Shown here one piece after another: positions 1 through 6,777 of a stretch of DNA of 6,901 nucleotides. The notes below the pieces were generated by a model. That model was not told the origin of the DNA. It saw only the letters and a list, made by a program, of their open reading frames with translations, and ran no database searches. Source of the DNA: Planctomycetaceae bacterium (GTDB lineage Bacteria > Planctomycetota > Planctomycetia > Planctomycetales > Planctomycetaceae); contig CANHVD010000309.1 of the NCBI GenBank assembly GCA_947463775.1, positions 1-6,901 of the forward strand, written 5' to 3'. The translations under genes and the position numbers were made by a program. Numbering within the stretch: position 1 is the first letter of the stretch; each line of letters begins with the position of its first letter.

Positions 1-840
1 AAACACGATCCTTACTGCAATCCGGGCTTCGCGGGCTTTCTTGGAACTGCTTACGCGCCGTTTCAACCGGAAGGCCAGGGGATGGCCGATATGCGGCTGA
101 ACGGGATTACTCTTGATCAGCTTCGCAATCGACAGGGTCTGTTAACCAGCTTCGATAAATTCCGCCGTCAGGTCGATACTCAGGAGTCTTACCGCGGCGC
201 GGATGCACTGACTCAAAAAGCGTTTGACGTTTTGACCTCAAGCAGGCTGGTCGAAGCGCTGGATCTGGAGAAGGAAGATGCGGCGTTGCGAGATCGTTAC
301 GGTCGAGGCAGTGCGGATCCGGCGTTTGGTGAAGATGCGGGGCCGCATTGGATGGATCAGTTCTTGACGGCTCGGCGACTGGTCGAAGCTGGAGTTCGCT
401 GCGTCACGTTGTCTTTCGGAAGCTGGGACCGGCATGGGGCAAATTTTGAACGCTTGCCGACTCAGCTAGCCAAGCTTGACCAGGGAATTACTGCTCTCGT
501 CGAGGATTTGCATCAGCGAGGACTCGATCAGGACGTCAGCGTTATCGCGTGGGGCGAGTTTGGACGAACTCCGCGAATCAACAAGGACGGAGGCCGCGAC
601 CACTGGCCTCAGGTGTCCTCCTGTTTGTTGGCCGGAGGCGGGATGAAAATGGGGCAGGTGATCGGTTCAACCAATCGTCTTGGAGAAGTGCCACAGGATC
701 GCCCAGTGCATTATCAGGAAGTCTTCGCGACTCTTTACAATCGTCTGGGCATTGATGTGCTCAGTGCGACAATTCCCGATCAGGCCGGACGTCCGCAGTA
801 TCTGGTGGACCACAGATATCCGATCAGCGAACTGGTCTGA
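1..840 (+). CDS. DUF1501 family protein, C-terminal part (5' end outside window)
   Basis: The reading frame is already open at base 1, so the gene starts upstream; 279 residues are visible. The sequence matches the C-terminal part of the DUF1501 family (alkaline phosphatase/sulfatase-like fold), whose full members are usually about 430-480 aa. Supporting motifs are a strand ending in WDRHG (codons from 424), GEFGRTPRIN (from 553) and GRDHWP (from 592). In this fold the Asp/His residues of such motifs are candidate metal ligands. The usual family form of the first motif is WDTHG or WDNHG, so Arg between Asp and His is a small deviation. A Gly-rich segment and the conserved HYQEVFATLYNRLGID stretch follow, then a normal C-terminus at TGA 838-840. 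Family knowledge: in planctomycetes these genes usually sit next to DUF1549/DUF1553 cytochrome-like genes, which would lie upstream of this window, and full members often carry a Tat signal. The substrate is unknown. The internal ATG at 82 is not the real start, because homology extends before it. Confidence 0.9.
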   Translation, partial: KHDPYCNPGFAGFLGTAYAPFQPEGQGMADMRLNGITLDQLRNRQGLLTSFDKFRRQVDTQESYRGADALTQKAFDVLTSSRLVEALDLEKEDAALRDRYGRGSADPAFGEDAGPHWMDQFLTARRLVEAGVRCVTLSFGSWDRHGANFERLPTQLAKLDQGITALVEDLHQRGLDQDVSVIAWGEFGRTPRINKDGGRDHWPQVSSCLLAGGGMKMGQVIGSTNRLGEVPQDRPVHYQEVFATLYNRLGIDVLSATIPDQAGRPQYLVDHRYPISELV

Positions 841-858
841 TCGCTGTTTTGTAGGCGC

Positions 859-863
859 AGGGG
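859..863 (+). promoter_or_regulatory. Ribosome binding site of the lipoprotein gene
   Basis: AGGGG lies seven bases before the ATG at 871, which is good Shine-Dalgarno spacing and supports that start codon. The site falls in the 30-nt gap after the DUF1501 stop, consistent with translation from a shared message. Confidence 0.5.
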
Positions 864-870
864 CATCATC

Positions 871-1806
871 ATGATCAGCCGTGCGATCGATCGTCTGGGG
901 CTTCTGCTGATTGTGTTGCAGTTCTGTTTGATGAGCTGTTCGGCTGACGAACAACAGGCTCGCGACACAGAGTTCGCACGCCCCGATTTGGTGAATTGCG
1001 CGATCGGAAATGTGACATTTCAGATTGATGGCCCCAAGCTCTGGACACTGAGCGGAATTGAATACAAGACTCATTCGATCGCTACCAGAGATAGCGCGTA
1101 TGGGGCTGTGCTCAACATCGAAGGAGTTGGCCTGTTGGGGACCGCACATTTTCTGGATGTGCCAGGGCAGCCTGGGAAGGTTGAGAAAGAGAATATATCG
1201 CAGTTGCAGTTCTTCGTGGACGGAAGCCGCGTGGCCCCTGATCTTCCGCAGGCAAATCTCACCGGAAAGTCATTTCGCTTGACGAGGTCGTCAGTGATTC
1301 GAGCGATACATCTTGATTCGGAAGTTTCCGTTGAGAACGATGTTCTGATCGAAACGGTCCGCATGAGAACTCAGGAAGACGTTCGGCTGAAGTTGTCTTA
1401 TCCGCTGATGTATGCGTGGTCGCCCAGCATGACGGATTATCTGTTCGGAGACCACACTGGCGTCCTGAAGCGAGGTTCGTTTCTACCGGAAGGAGCGAAG
1501 CCCGGCGAAGGACTCGAACGCACCGCTCGGTGGATGGCCGTTTATGATTCCGCCAATCGCTGTGGAGCCGTTTGTTTGCTGCGTCAACATCCTGCTTCGG
1601 AAGATGTCTGGTTTCAGTACACGGATGCTCCGGGGGGTTATCGCAAGCTGCGTCTGATGAGTTTCTCCGAGAAAACCATGCCCGCTGGTTTTGCTGGCAC
1701 CTATCAGTCCGCGATCGGATTCTTCGAGGCAGAGCCAAACGCCTGGAAAGACGCCGCGATCGATCGTTTGCAGGGCCTTAGGGACCTTGCGGACACAGGT
1801 CCCTGA
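871..1806 (+). CDS. Probable lipoprotein of unknown function
   Basis: I do not recognise the family. The 311-aa protein begins with a basic n-region (R4, R8), a hydrophobic core at about residues 9-21 and the lipobox-like sequence LMSC ending at Cys23. This suggests a signal peptidase II cleavage site and a lipid-anchored, exported protein. Met at the -2 lipobox position is tolerated but not typical, so an ordinary type I signal is possible. The mature part has no transmembrane segment. It alternates short hydrophobic and polar stretches, as in an all-beta, sandwich-like domain, and has several Trp/Tyr-containing strands around residues 170-260; I see no clear catalytic motif. The gene follows the DUF1501 gene after 30 nt, on the same strand, and is probably in the same operon, so a role alongside DUF1501 in extracytoplasmic substrate handling is a context-only guess. 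Its frame equals that of the DUF1501 gene, separated only by the TGA at 838-840. Coding is supported by length, signal sequence and RBS. Confidence 0.72.
   Translation: MISRAIDRLGLLLIVLQFCLMSCSADEQQARDTEFARPDLVNCAIGNVTFQIDGPKLWTLSGIEYKTHSIATRDSAYGAVLNIEGVGLLGTAHFLDVPGQPGKVEKENISQLQFFVDGSRVAPDLPQANLTGKSFRLTRSSVIRAIHLDSEVSVENDVLIETVRMRTQEDVRLKLSYPLMYAWSPSMTDYLFGDHTGVLKRGSFLPEGAKPGEGLERTARWMAVYDSANRCGAVCLLRQHPASEDVWFQYTDAPGGYRKLRLMSFSEKTMPAGFAGTYQSAIGFFEAEPNAWKDAAIDRLQGLRDLADTGP
1780..1804 (+). terminator. Stem-loop at the end of the lipoprotein gene, possible terminator
   Basis: AGGGACC (1780-1786) and GGTCCCT (1798-1804) form a perfect 7-bp inverted repeat with an 11-nt loop, ending just before the TGA at 1804-1806. 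An extra U-G and an A-U pair could extend it by two. No T-run follows (the next bases are GAAAACGC), so it is not a classical intrinsic terminator. It could be an mRNA 3'-end stabiliser or chance. Its place at the end of the DUF1501/lipoprotein unit and before a 262-nt gap is the main reason to list it. Confidence 0.25.
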
Positions 1807-2068
1807 AAACGCAATCTGGAGTCACAACGGGGTAGTTGAACGGCCTCGATTGCATCGGCACTGAGTCGCGGTTTTTCAATCTGGTCGGGCCATTTAACCT
1901 CTGTGCAGGCCTGCGAGAACGTTCGGGATCGCTGGTTTTTACGGGTGGGTCTCAGGGTCCCCTTCACCAAATGTCGCCTCGTTACTATGCTTCGAAGAAG
2001 TTCAGGGCTGGGTCCGATCTGTGGCCGAGAACTGGCAGTGTACTTTTTGCGACATGGTGAGAGACATC
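1807..2068 (+). other. Intergenic region upstream of the chaperone cassette
   Basis: This 262-nt gap separates two gene groups and is the likely site of the cassette promoter. I find no convincing -35/-10 pair. TACTAT at 1983-1988 resembles a -10 box, but the best -35 candidate, TTCACC at 1963-1968, is only 14 nt away. There is no CIRCE-type inverted repeat (TTAGCACTC-N9-GAGTGCTAA), so HrcA control of this Hsp70 is not indicated. The perfect palindrome GCAGGCCTGC sits at 1905-1914. Short open frames crossing this gap have no RBS and no protein character that I recognise. Confidence 0.4.
2056..2061 (+). promoter_or_regulatory. Ribosome binding site that decides the hscC start
   Basis: GGTGAG lies seven bases before the ATG at 2069. 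GGTGA is complementary to the usual 3' end of 16S rRNA (UCACC). This favours 2069 over the in-frame ATGs at 2054 and 2021, which would add 5 or 16 residues before the conserved Hsp70 N-terminus. Confidence 0.6.
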
Positions 2069-3784
2069 ATGATTGTTGGCATTGATCTGGGAACGACGAA
2101 TTCGCTTGTGGCCTGGCTGTCGCCGGATGGTCCGCAACTGATTCCGAACTCGTTGAATGAGCTTCTTACGCCTTCGGCTGTTGGGATTGATCATGATGGC
2201 AGGCTTCTGATTGGTAAGCCCGCTAAAGAATTTCAGGTTGTTGCTCCTGATCGCTGTGCCACCGTATTCAAGCGAATGATGGGGACAGACCGGACTGTGT
2301 CGGTGGCCGACAGAATGTTTCGAGCCGAAGAGCTTTCATCGCTGGTGCTCAAGTCACTAAAAGCCGATGCGGAGAAGTTCCTTGCACAGGAAGTGGATGA
2401 GGCTGTAATCACGGTCCCAGCTTACTTCAGCGATCTGCAACGAAAGGCGACGATCCATGCGGGGCAACTGGCAGGCTTTAATGTTCGTCGCATTATCAAT
2501 GAACCGACCGCGGCAGCCATTGCGTATGGGCTGCACGAACTAAAACAGGAGCGAATTGCTCTCGTGTTCGATCTTGGCGGCGGCACATTCGATGTGTCAA
2601 TTCTGGATCAGTTCGAGTCGACTCTGGAGATTCGATCTTCGGCCGGTGAAATCTTTCTGGGTGGCGAAGACTTTACTCGAAATCTTGCGAATCAATTGCT
2701 CGTCGCCAAGGGTATGAATTTTGAACATGCCGAAACTCGCACACCGAAGCTGATTTCACGTTTGTTGCACGAGTGTGAGTCCGCGAAAAGAAGATTGAGT
2801 ACAGGAGCAGACACCGTTGTTCGATTTCCGGATAATGACGGACGGATTTCGGAGACGTCAGAATCCATTCCTGTCTCAGCGGAATCATTCCGGAGCTGGA
2901 CCGCTTCACTGCTAGCAAAAACACGACTGCCGCTGCAGCGGGCGATGTCCGATGCCGGATTGACTCGTCAGCAGATCAATGACGTAATTCTCGTCGGTGG
3001 TGCTACGAGGATGCCACAGATTTCTGAAATGCTGACGGAAGTGTTTGGACGCGTCCCGCGTTGCACTCTTGACCCCGATCATGTGGTGGCACTCGGGGCG
3101 GCAATCCAGGGTGGCCTGGTGCAGCTCGACAAAGCGGTGACCGATATGGTCGTCACTGATGTTTGTCCATTCACATTGGGCGTGGAGATTTCAAAGGGCA
3201 TCGCAGGGACTTCTCGCGCTGGTTACTTTAGCCCGTTGATAAGTCGCAATTCGACAATTCCCATCAGTCGAATGGAAGAGTTCTTCACAGCTCATGCCAA
3301 TCAGACCAGTGTCAGTGTGCGAGTCTTTCAGGGGGAGAGTCGCCGTGTTGAAGAGAATTTGTTTTTGGCAGAGTTCGAGCTCAAGGGGATTCCGCGAGGT
3401 CCCGCCGGGCAACGTATCACCATTCGCTTCACTTATGACCTCAACGGGATTCTGGAAGTCGAAGCCGGCGCTGCAGAGTCGAATGCCAGGGCTAGTTGTG
3501 TCATCACGCGGCACGCTCAGAACCTGACAGATGCTCAGCTGAAGGAGGCCGTGGCAAAGCTTCAGGAGTTGAAGGCCGATCCGAGAGAAGACCAGGGCAA
3601 TCGTCATCTGATCAAGCGAGCCGAGCGAATCTACCAGGAACTCTCCGGGGATCCTCGACTGCTGCTGGAGACACTTCTGGGCGGGTTTGAAGAGGCACTC
3701 GCCATGCAGGATCCATCGGCCATTGAGATGAATCGGTCGGCGCTTGAGAAGTTTCTTGATCACTTCGATTTGAGCTTTGAATGA
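2069..3784 (+). CDS. hscC: HscC-type Hsp70 family chaperone
   Basis: This is a cytoplasmic ATP-dependent chaperone of the Hsp70 superfamily. The 571-aa product begins MIVGIDLGTTNS (phosphate-1 loop, residues 4-12), which fixes the start. It then shows FKRMMGTD (67-74, with the conserved catalytic-cleft Lys), TVPAYF (115-120), NEPTAAAIAYGLH (144-156), the phosphate-2 loop DLGGGTFDVS (168-177) and the adenosine motif VGGATRMPQ (309-317). The interdomain linker lies near residues 358-364 (TDMVVTD), followed by the beta substrate-binding domain (CPFTLGVE to about residue 480) and a short helical lid (about 485-571). DnaK is about 638 aa, so the lid is reduced and the acidic tail is absent. Phrases such as LIPNSLNELLTPSAV, FRAEELSSLVLKSLK and the lid region match my knowledge of E. 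coli HscC better than DnaK or HscA. HscC is not the housekeeping chaperone; it works with dedicated J proteins. The next two genes on the same strand form a cassette with it. No nucleotide-site residue appears to be missing, so it should be an active ATPase. The assignment to Hsp70 is certain; the HscC subtype is very likely. Confidence 0.93.
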   Translation: MIVGIDLGTTNSLVAWLSPDGPQLIPNSLNELLTPSAVGIDHDGRLLIGKPAKEFQVVAPDRCATVFKRMMGTDRTVSVADRMFRAEELSSLVLKSLKADAEKFLAQEVDEAVITVPAYFSDLQRKATIHAGQLAGFNVRRIINEPTAAAIAYGLHELKQERIALVFDLGGGTFDVSILDQFESTLEIRSSAGEIFLGGEDFTRNLANQLLVAKGMNFEHAETRTPKLISRLLHECESAKRRLSTGADTVVRFPDNDGRISETSESIPVSAESFRSWTASLLAKTRLPLQRAMSDAGLTRQQINDVILVGGATRMPQISEMLTEVFGRVPRCTLDPDHVVALGAAIQGGLVQLDKAVTDMVVTDVCPFTLGVEISKGIAGTSRAGYFSPLISRNSTIPISRMEEFFTAHANQTSVSVRVFQGESRRVEENLFLAEFELKGIPRGPAGQRITIRFTYDLNGILEVEAGAAESNARASCVITRHAQNLTDAQLKEAVAKLQELKADPREDQGNRHLIKRAERIYQELSGDPRLLLETLLGGFEEALAMQDPSAIEMNRSALEKFLDHFDLSFE

Positions 3785-3842
3785 TTTTGTCTGTTGTCGG
3801 ATGTTCGGTGCAACAATTCAGTGTCGAGGCATAGTAAACGAC

Positions 3843-5108
3843 ATGTCTGGGAACATAAGAGTACAGAGTCCTTCAGTTGTCGACCTGCAGAATGCTGTTG
3901 CAACCGATTGGTCGCGAAAACAGCTTGAGATTCCGCCAGGAGATACTGCAGCGACTCATCGACAGATTTGTGATTATCTGAAGTCCTGCCAGTTCAGTCC
4001 TCCAACTGCAGTGAGGTCTTCGATTGTCGGAGCAGTGTGTCCGGAGCGAGCACTTCGATCCATCAGGTTTCGAGAGATCATTGCAAGGGAAATGTTGAGT
4101 CGCTTTACCGCCGAGTTCTTTCAACTCTCGCCGGAAATCCGCGCCGAGCGTCTCAATGGACTTGCGAAACATGTCGCGGATTTTCCCCAGCTGAAATGGC
4201 GACTCAATCGACTTCGGCCCGGTGTTTCGATTCGAGGCTCAGTTCCTTCGGGACTTGATGAGCCATCAAGACTGGCATCATCAATTGCTGATGTTTTTGT
4301 TATGTCACCCGAGGCAGCAGCTCGCGCTGGTCGCAGTGAAACGATCGATTGTCTTTCAGGAAAGTCGGTAGTACAGAAAAAGCAGAAAGCATTGTCTGCC
4401 GCCGCGCAGTCATTTTCGATGTGGACCGCACTGCAGCCTCCCTGTGGGCTGACTCTTCTGCAGCGTCTGGATCGCATGGCGGCCAGACCGAAACATCTGC
4501 GACCTGCTGGAGACTACGCAAAGATCGGAATTCTTGTCGTTGTCATCCTCTTGGCATTTACGCGGATTGTGATGACGCGACCCGCCGGAGGAGTCCGGTC
4601 GTCCAGCAGTCCGGCCTACCAGTATCAGCCGCCTTCTTCGACAGGAATGGTTTTCCAACCGAAGCAAGGGACTCCGGATGAGCAATCTCGTGAAGCTCTT
4701 GCTATGTTGTTTGGTGAGGACAAGCTTAGGGAGTTTCGTGCAGCGAAGAAGCGGCACGAAGATGCAAGGAAAAGGCTCGAAGAAGCCGAGCGGAGAAGAT
4801 CACAGCCACGTCTGCGGCCGAACAGCAGTGCTGCGAGAAAATTTCTTGAGAAGCGGCAGAACGCTTCCGCGAAGCCTCCGTTTCCTGATGGAGACCTGCA
4901 GGACTATTGGAATGAGCAGAAGGCTCGTACAGATCGAGTTCTCAACGGAAATCCTTACCGTTCGAATCAGGAGGCACAGCAGGGAGCGGCCGATGTTGAC
5001 ACCCTGATACCCAAGTCTGGAGTGCCTGAGGCAAAGGATCCCGCGCAGGAAGTCGATGATTTTCTGGATGCGTTGGAGAACCCGCAGAGAGGTGCTGCAC
5101 AACCATGA
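3843..5108 (+). CDS. Unrecognised single-pass membrane protein of the chaperone cassette
   Basis: I do not recognise the family. From the ATG at 3843 the product is 421 aa. Residues 1-225 are soluble, with a helical segment at about 75-125 rich in Arg, Phe and Leu and no signal peptide. One clear transmembrane segment follows at residues 226-244 (bases 4518-4574). After it comes a Pro/Ser/Gln-rich stretch, a highly charged probable coiled coil at about 289-320 (KLREFRAAKKRHEDARKR and onward), then a low-complexity tail ending in an acidic motif (QEVDDFLDAL). The start is uncertain: the frame is also open from TTG 3777, which overlaps the hscC stop, and has ATG 3801. I chose 3843 because only it has a plausible SD (GAGG at 3826-3829, though 13 nt away). 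It lies 58 nt after hscC, and its TGA overlaps the next start by four bases, so translation is probably coupled. The likely role is membrane anchor or scaffold for the Hsp70/J pair (inference). Topology is not decided by the sequence, as basic residues flank both sides of the segment. Confidence 0.8.
   Translation: MSGNIRVQSPSVVDLQNAVATDWSRKQLEIPPGDTAATHRQICDYLKSCQFSPPTAVRSSIVGAVCPERALRSIRFREIIAREMLSRFTAEFFQLSPEIRAERLNGLAKHVADFPQLKWRLNRLRPGVSIRGSVPSGLDEPSRLASSIADVFVMSPEAAARAGRSETIDCLSGKSVVQKKQKALSAAAQSFSMWTALQPPCGLTLLQRLDRMAARPKHLRPAGDYAKIGILVVVILLAFTRIVMTRPAGGVRSSSSPAYQYQPPSSTGMVFQPKQGTPDEQSREALAMLFGEDKLREFRAAKKRHEDARKRLEEAERRRSQPRLRPNSSAARKFLEKRQNASAKPPFPDGDLQDYWNEQKARTDRVLNGNPYRSNQEAQQGAADVDTLIPKSGVPEAKDPAQEVDDFLDALENPQRGAAQP
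5088..5094 (+). promoter_or_regulatory. Ribosome binding site of the J-like gene, inside the preceding gene
   Basis: AGAGGTG lies ten bases before the ATG at 5105 and inside the last codons of the upstream gene. Together with the ATGA stop/start overlap (5105-5108) it indicates translational coupling and fixes the start of the J-like protein. Confidence 0.6.
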
Positions 5109-6580
5109 CCGACCATCTTCCGGATGAACTTGCGCGCTGGCCGATTAGTCCGCGTACGATTCTGAACGTGCCTTCCTCTGCTGGCAAATCTGAGATTCGC
5201 AGAGCGTATGCCCAATTGATCCGACGTTTTCGGCCGGAAACGCACCCGCAGCATTTCCAGCGCATCCGTGAAGCGATGGAAATGCTGCTTGCTGGTCTTA
5301 ATGACGAGAATGGCTCCGAAGGCTTCAGCGTCGAGCTGACGTCCGACTACGGTATTGCGCAGGTTGGCCTGTTTGATTCCAGGCAACAGCCATTAGGCAA
5401 CGATCCCCGCCGTGCAAGTGACGCATCGTCGGGTTCTCAGAGTGTTCATGAGTTTGCATCATGGGAAGCGGAACGCGATCAGGTTTGGGCCGAGTATACT
5501 CAGCGGCCTTCTGCGGAATGTCTGCAGAAGCTGCAGGATCTGGCGGTCAGAAGTGATCGCGACCCGGTTCCATTCATTATGGGCTGCTGGGCCGCTCGAC
5601 TGAGGCCGGACCTTGCCCAGGAACGCCGACCGTTTGAATGGATCCGCGAGGGGATTGAAAAGTTTGGGGGAACGACTGAACTGGTTGAATTGCTCATGGA
5701 AGAGCTTCGTGACAACACAACCCTCTTGTCAGAAGAGGACAGCGGACATCTGGCCGAGCGAATTCAGAGTTCCGAACTTCTTCAAGCCTACCTGTCATCG
5801 CGATGGAAATTGATGGCTCAGCGAGGAGTCTGGCAGTGGATCACGCGCGAATATGAAGCGATGCAGGTGAGATTCTCGTATTCTCATCCGGAAGTGTGGT
5901 TGCAGATCACTCTGCGAGTCTTTGAAGTCAGTGTGCCGGCCTCTGATCCCAACGCTCAAAAGCTTGTTGCGATAGCTCGCGAGGAACTACGGACGTTGTC
6001 GTCCAGCCGCAATTCTCATCAGCAGTTCGAGTACGCGGACGTTCTGGAGTTTATTCGTCGGAGTCACCAGAATCGAGGCGGCACTTCAGAAGAACGCCTG
6101 CGGCAGCTTGTCCTTGATTCTCCCACACTGGATGCGGAACAATTTCACTTGCGGGTCCTTGAAATCGTCGGCATCTATATTGATCTGCCTGCCAGACTGT
6201 TGCAGATTCTGACGGAATTGGCCATGCAGGTTCCCGAGTCGCTTTGGCTGCTGTCAACGCATCCCCAAGCCTGGGGCAGGCCTGCAGCCACAGCAGAATC
6301 CAGGCGAGATCAAACACTGCTGCGGGCTGTTGAGCTTCTGTTCAGGCAGTCCGGTCAACTTGCGTATGGCGACCTTCGAGTCGACATTGCTGAATTCTGT
6401 CGAGCGGAATGCATCAACAGTGGAATCCTGATTGATACCCTGGTGCAATTGAATGAGTCAGGATCGGTGCTGATTTCTCAGACGATCCTCTCACAGGTTG
6501 CTCGTGATCTTTCTCTTCTGCTGACCTGCGAGTGGAACTGGATTTTTCTACACTCCTGCAGTGCACCACATCTTGAATGA
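5105..6580 (+). CDS. J-domain-like co-chaperone with RPE in place of HPD (DjlB/DjlC-like)
   Basis: The 491-aa product has an N-terminal J-like domain at about residues 14-62. It runs SPRTILNVPSSAGKSEIRRAYAQ-type helices I/II, a loop, then FQRIREAMEML as helix III. The loop that should carry His-Pro-Asp reads Arg43-Pro44-Glu45 (bases 5231-5239). The His and Asp of HPD are normally essential for stimulating Hsp70 ATPase, so this partner is atypical. A Ser/Gly-rich linker (about 92-115) is followed by about 370 mostly helical residues with Trp and Leu spaced as in alpha-solenoid or TPR-like repeats; I cannot assign a repeat family. There is no signal peptide and no convincing transmembrane segment. 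In E. coli the HscC partners DjlB and DjlC are of similar length (about 475-483 aa from memory) and also encoded near hscC, so this is probably their functional counterpart. The extreme C-terminus (EWNWIFLHSCSAPHLE) looks abrupt; a 3' frameshift is possible but the following frames show nothing that continues the protein. The job is inferred to be substrate selection or ATPase stimulation for the upstream Hsp70. Confidence 0.85.
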   Translation: MTDHLPDELARWPISPRTILNVPSSAGKSEIRRAYAQLIRRFRPETHPQHFQRIREAMEMLLAGLNDENGSEGFSVELTSDYGIAQVGLFDSRQQPLGNDPRRASDASSGSQSVHEFASWEAERDQVWAEYTQRPSAECLQKLQDLAVRSDRDPVPFIMGCWAARLRPDLAQERRPFEWIREGIEKFGGTTELVELLMEELRDNTTLLSEEDSGHLAERIQSSELLQAYLSSRWKLMAQRGVWQWITREYEAMQVRFSYSHPEVWLQITLRVFEVSVPASDPNAQKLVAIAREELRTLSSSRNSHQQFEYADVLEFIRRSHQNRGGTSEERLRQLVLDSPTLDAEQFHLRVLEIVGIYIDLPARLLQILTELAMQVPESLWLLSTHPQAWGRPAATAESRRDQTLLRAVELLFRQSGQLAYGDLRVDIAEFCRAECINSGILIDTLVQLNESGSVLISQTILSQVARDLSLLLTCEWNWIFLHSCSAPHLE

Positions 6581-6614
6581 CGTCGTTGTGTCGGGCGTTA
6601 TGAGATGGCGGAAG

Positions 6615-6652
6615 ATTGTGCCTGGTGCATGGAATTGTGCCCGGTGCATGGA
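6615..6652. repeat. 19-nt tandem duplication
   Basis: ATTGTGCCTGGTGCATGGA (6615-6633) is followed without a gap by ATTGTGCCCGGTGCATGGA (6634-6652). The copies differ at one base (T6623 versus C6642), and similarity stops at both ends, so there are exactly two copies. The unit length is not a multiple of three, which argues that the region is not translated. The most likely origin is replication slippage; a paired binding site is the alternative. Confidence 0.85.
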
Positions 6653-6754
6653 GATAGTCGAGGATGAAAAGAGGAACACTGGCTGCGTCCGTCCTGAAGT
6701 TACAACATCCTTTCGCTGTACGCAAAAGCAGCGACTGAGCCCGTAAATATGGCA

Positions 6755-6777
6755 GAATTCAGCTCAACTGCTGATTC
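6755..6777. other. Hairpin A in the 3' non-coding region
   Basis: GAATTCAGC (6755-6763) pairs with GCTGATTC (6770-6777): eight base pairs with one bulged T and a six-base loop (TCAACT). No T-run follows. It competes with an alternative pairing of TTCAGCTC (6758-6765) with GGGCTGAA (6781-6788). Confidence 0.35.

Noticed and set aside
667..1149. 160-codon minus-strand frame across the DUF1501/lipoprotein junction
   Set aside because: It is a shadow of two well-supported + strand genes and has no recognisable protein features.
883..1767. 12-mer GCGATCGATCGT at both ends of the lipoprotein gene (883-894 and 1756-1767)
   Set aside because: Both copies are inside coding sequence, and GATC/CGATCG strings are frequent in this window, so this is probably chance.
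1983..1988. TACTAT as a -10 promoter element for hscC
   Set aside because: The best -35 candidate (TTCACC, 1963-1968) leaves only a 14-nt spacer, and no better partner is in place.
1836..2060. 74-codon frame starting at TTG in the gap before hscC
   Set aside because: It has no RBS, a weak start and no protein features, and runs into the hscC RBS.
2021..2068. N-terminal extension of the Hsp70 (start at ATG 2021)
   Set aside because: Hsp70s begin directly at the GIDLGTTNS region, and the SD at 2056-2061 fits the ATG at 2069.
1905..6285. Palindrome GCAGGCCTGC occurring at 1905-1914 and 6276-6285
   Set aside because: A shared 10-mer is expected by chance in a window of this size, and the second copy is inside a gene.
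6561..6746. 61-codon + frame overlapping the end of the J-like gene
   Set aside because: It includes the 19-nt duplication in two different phases, has no RBS and resembles no family.
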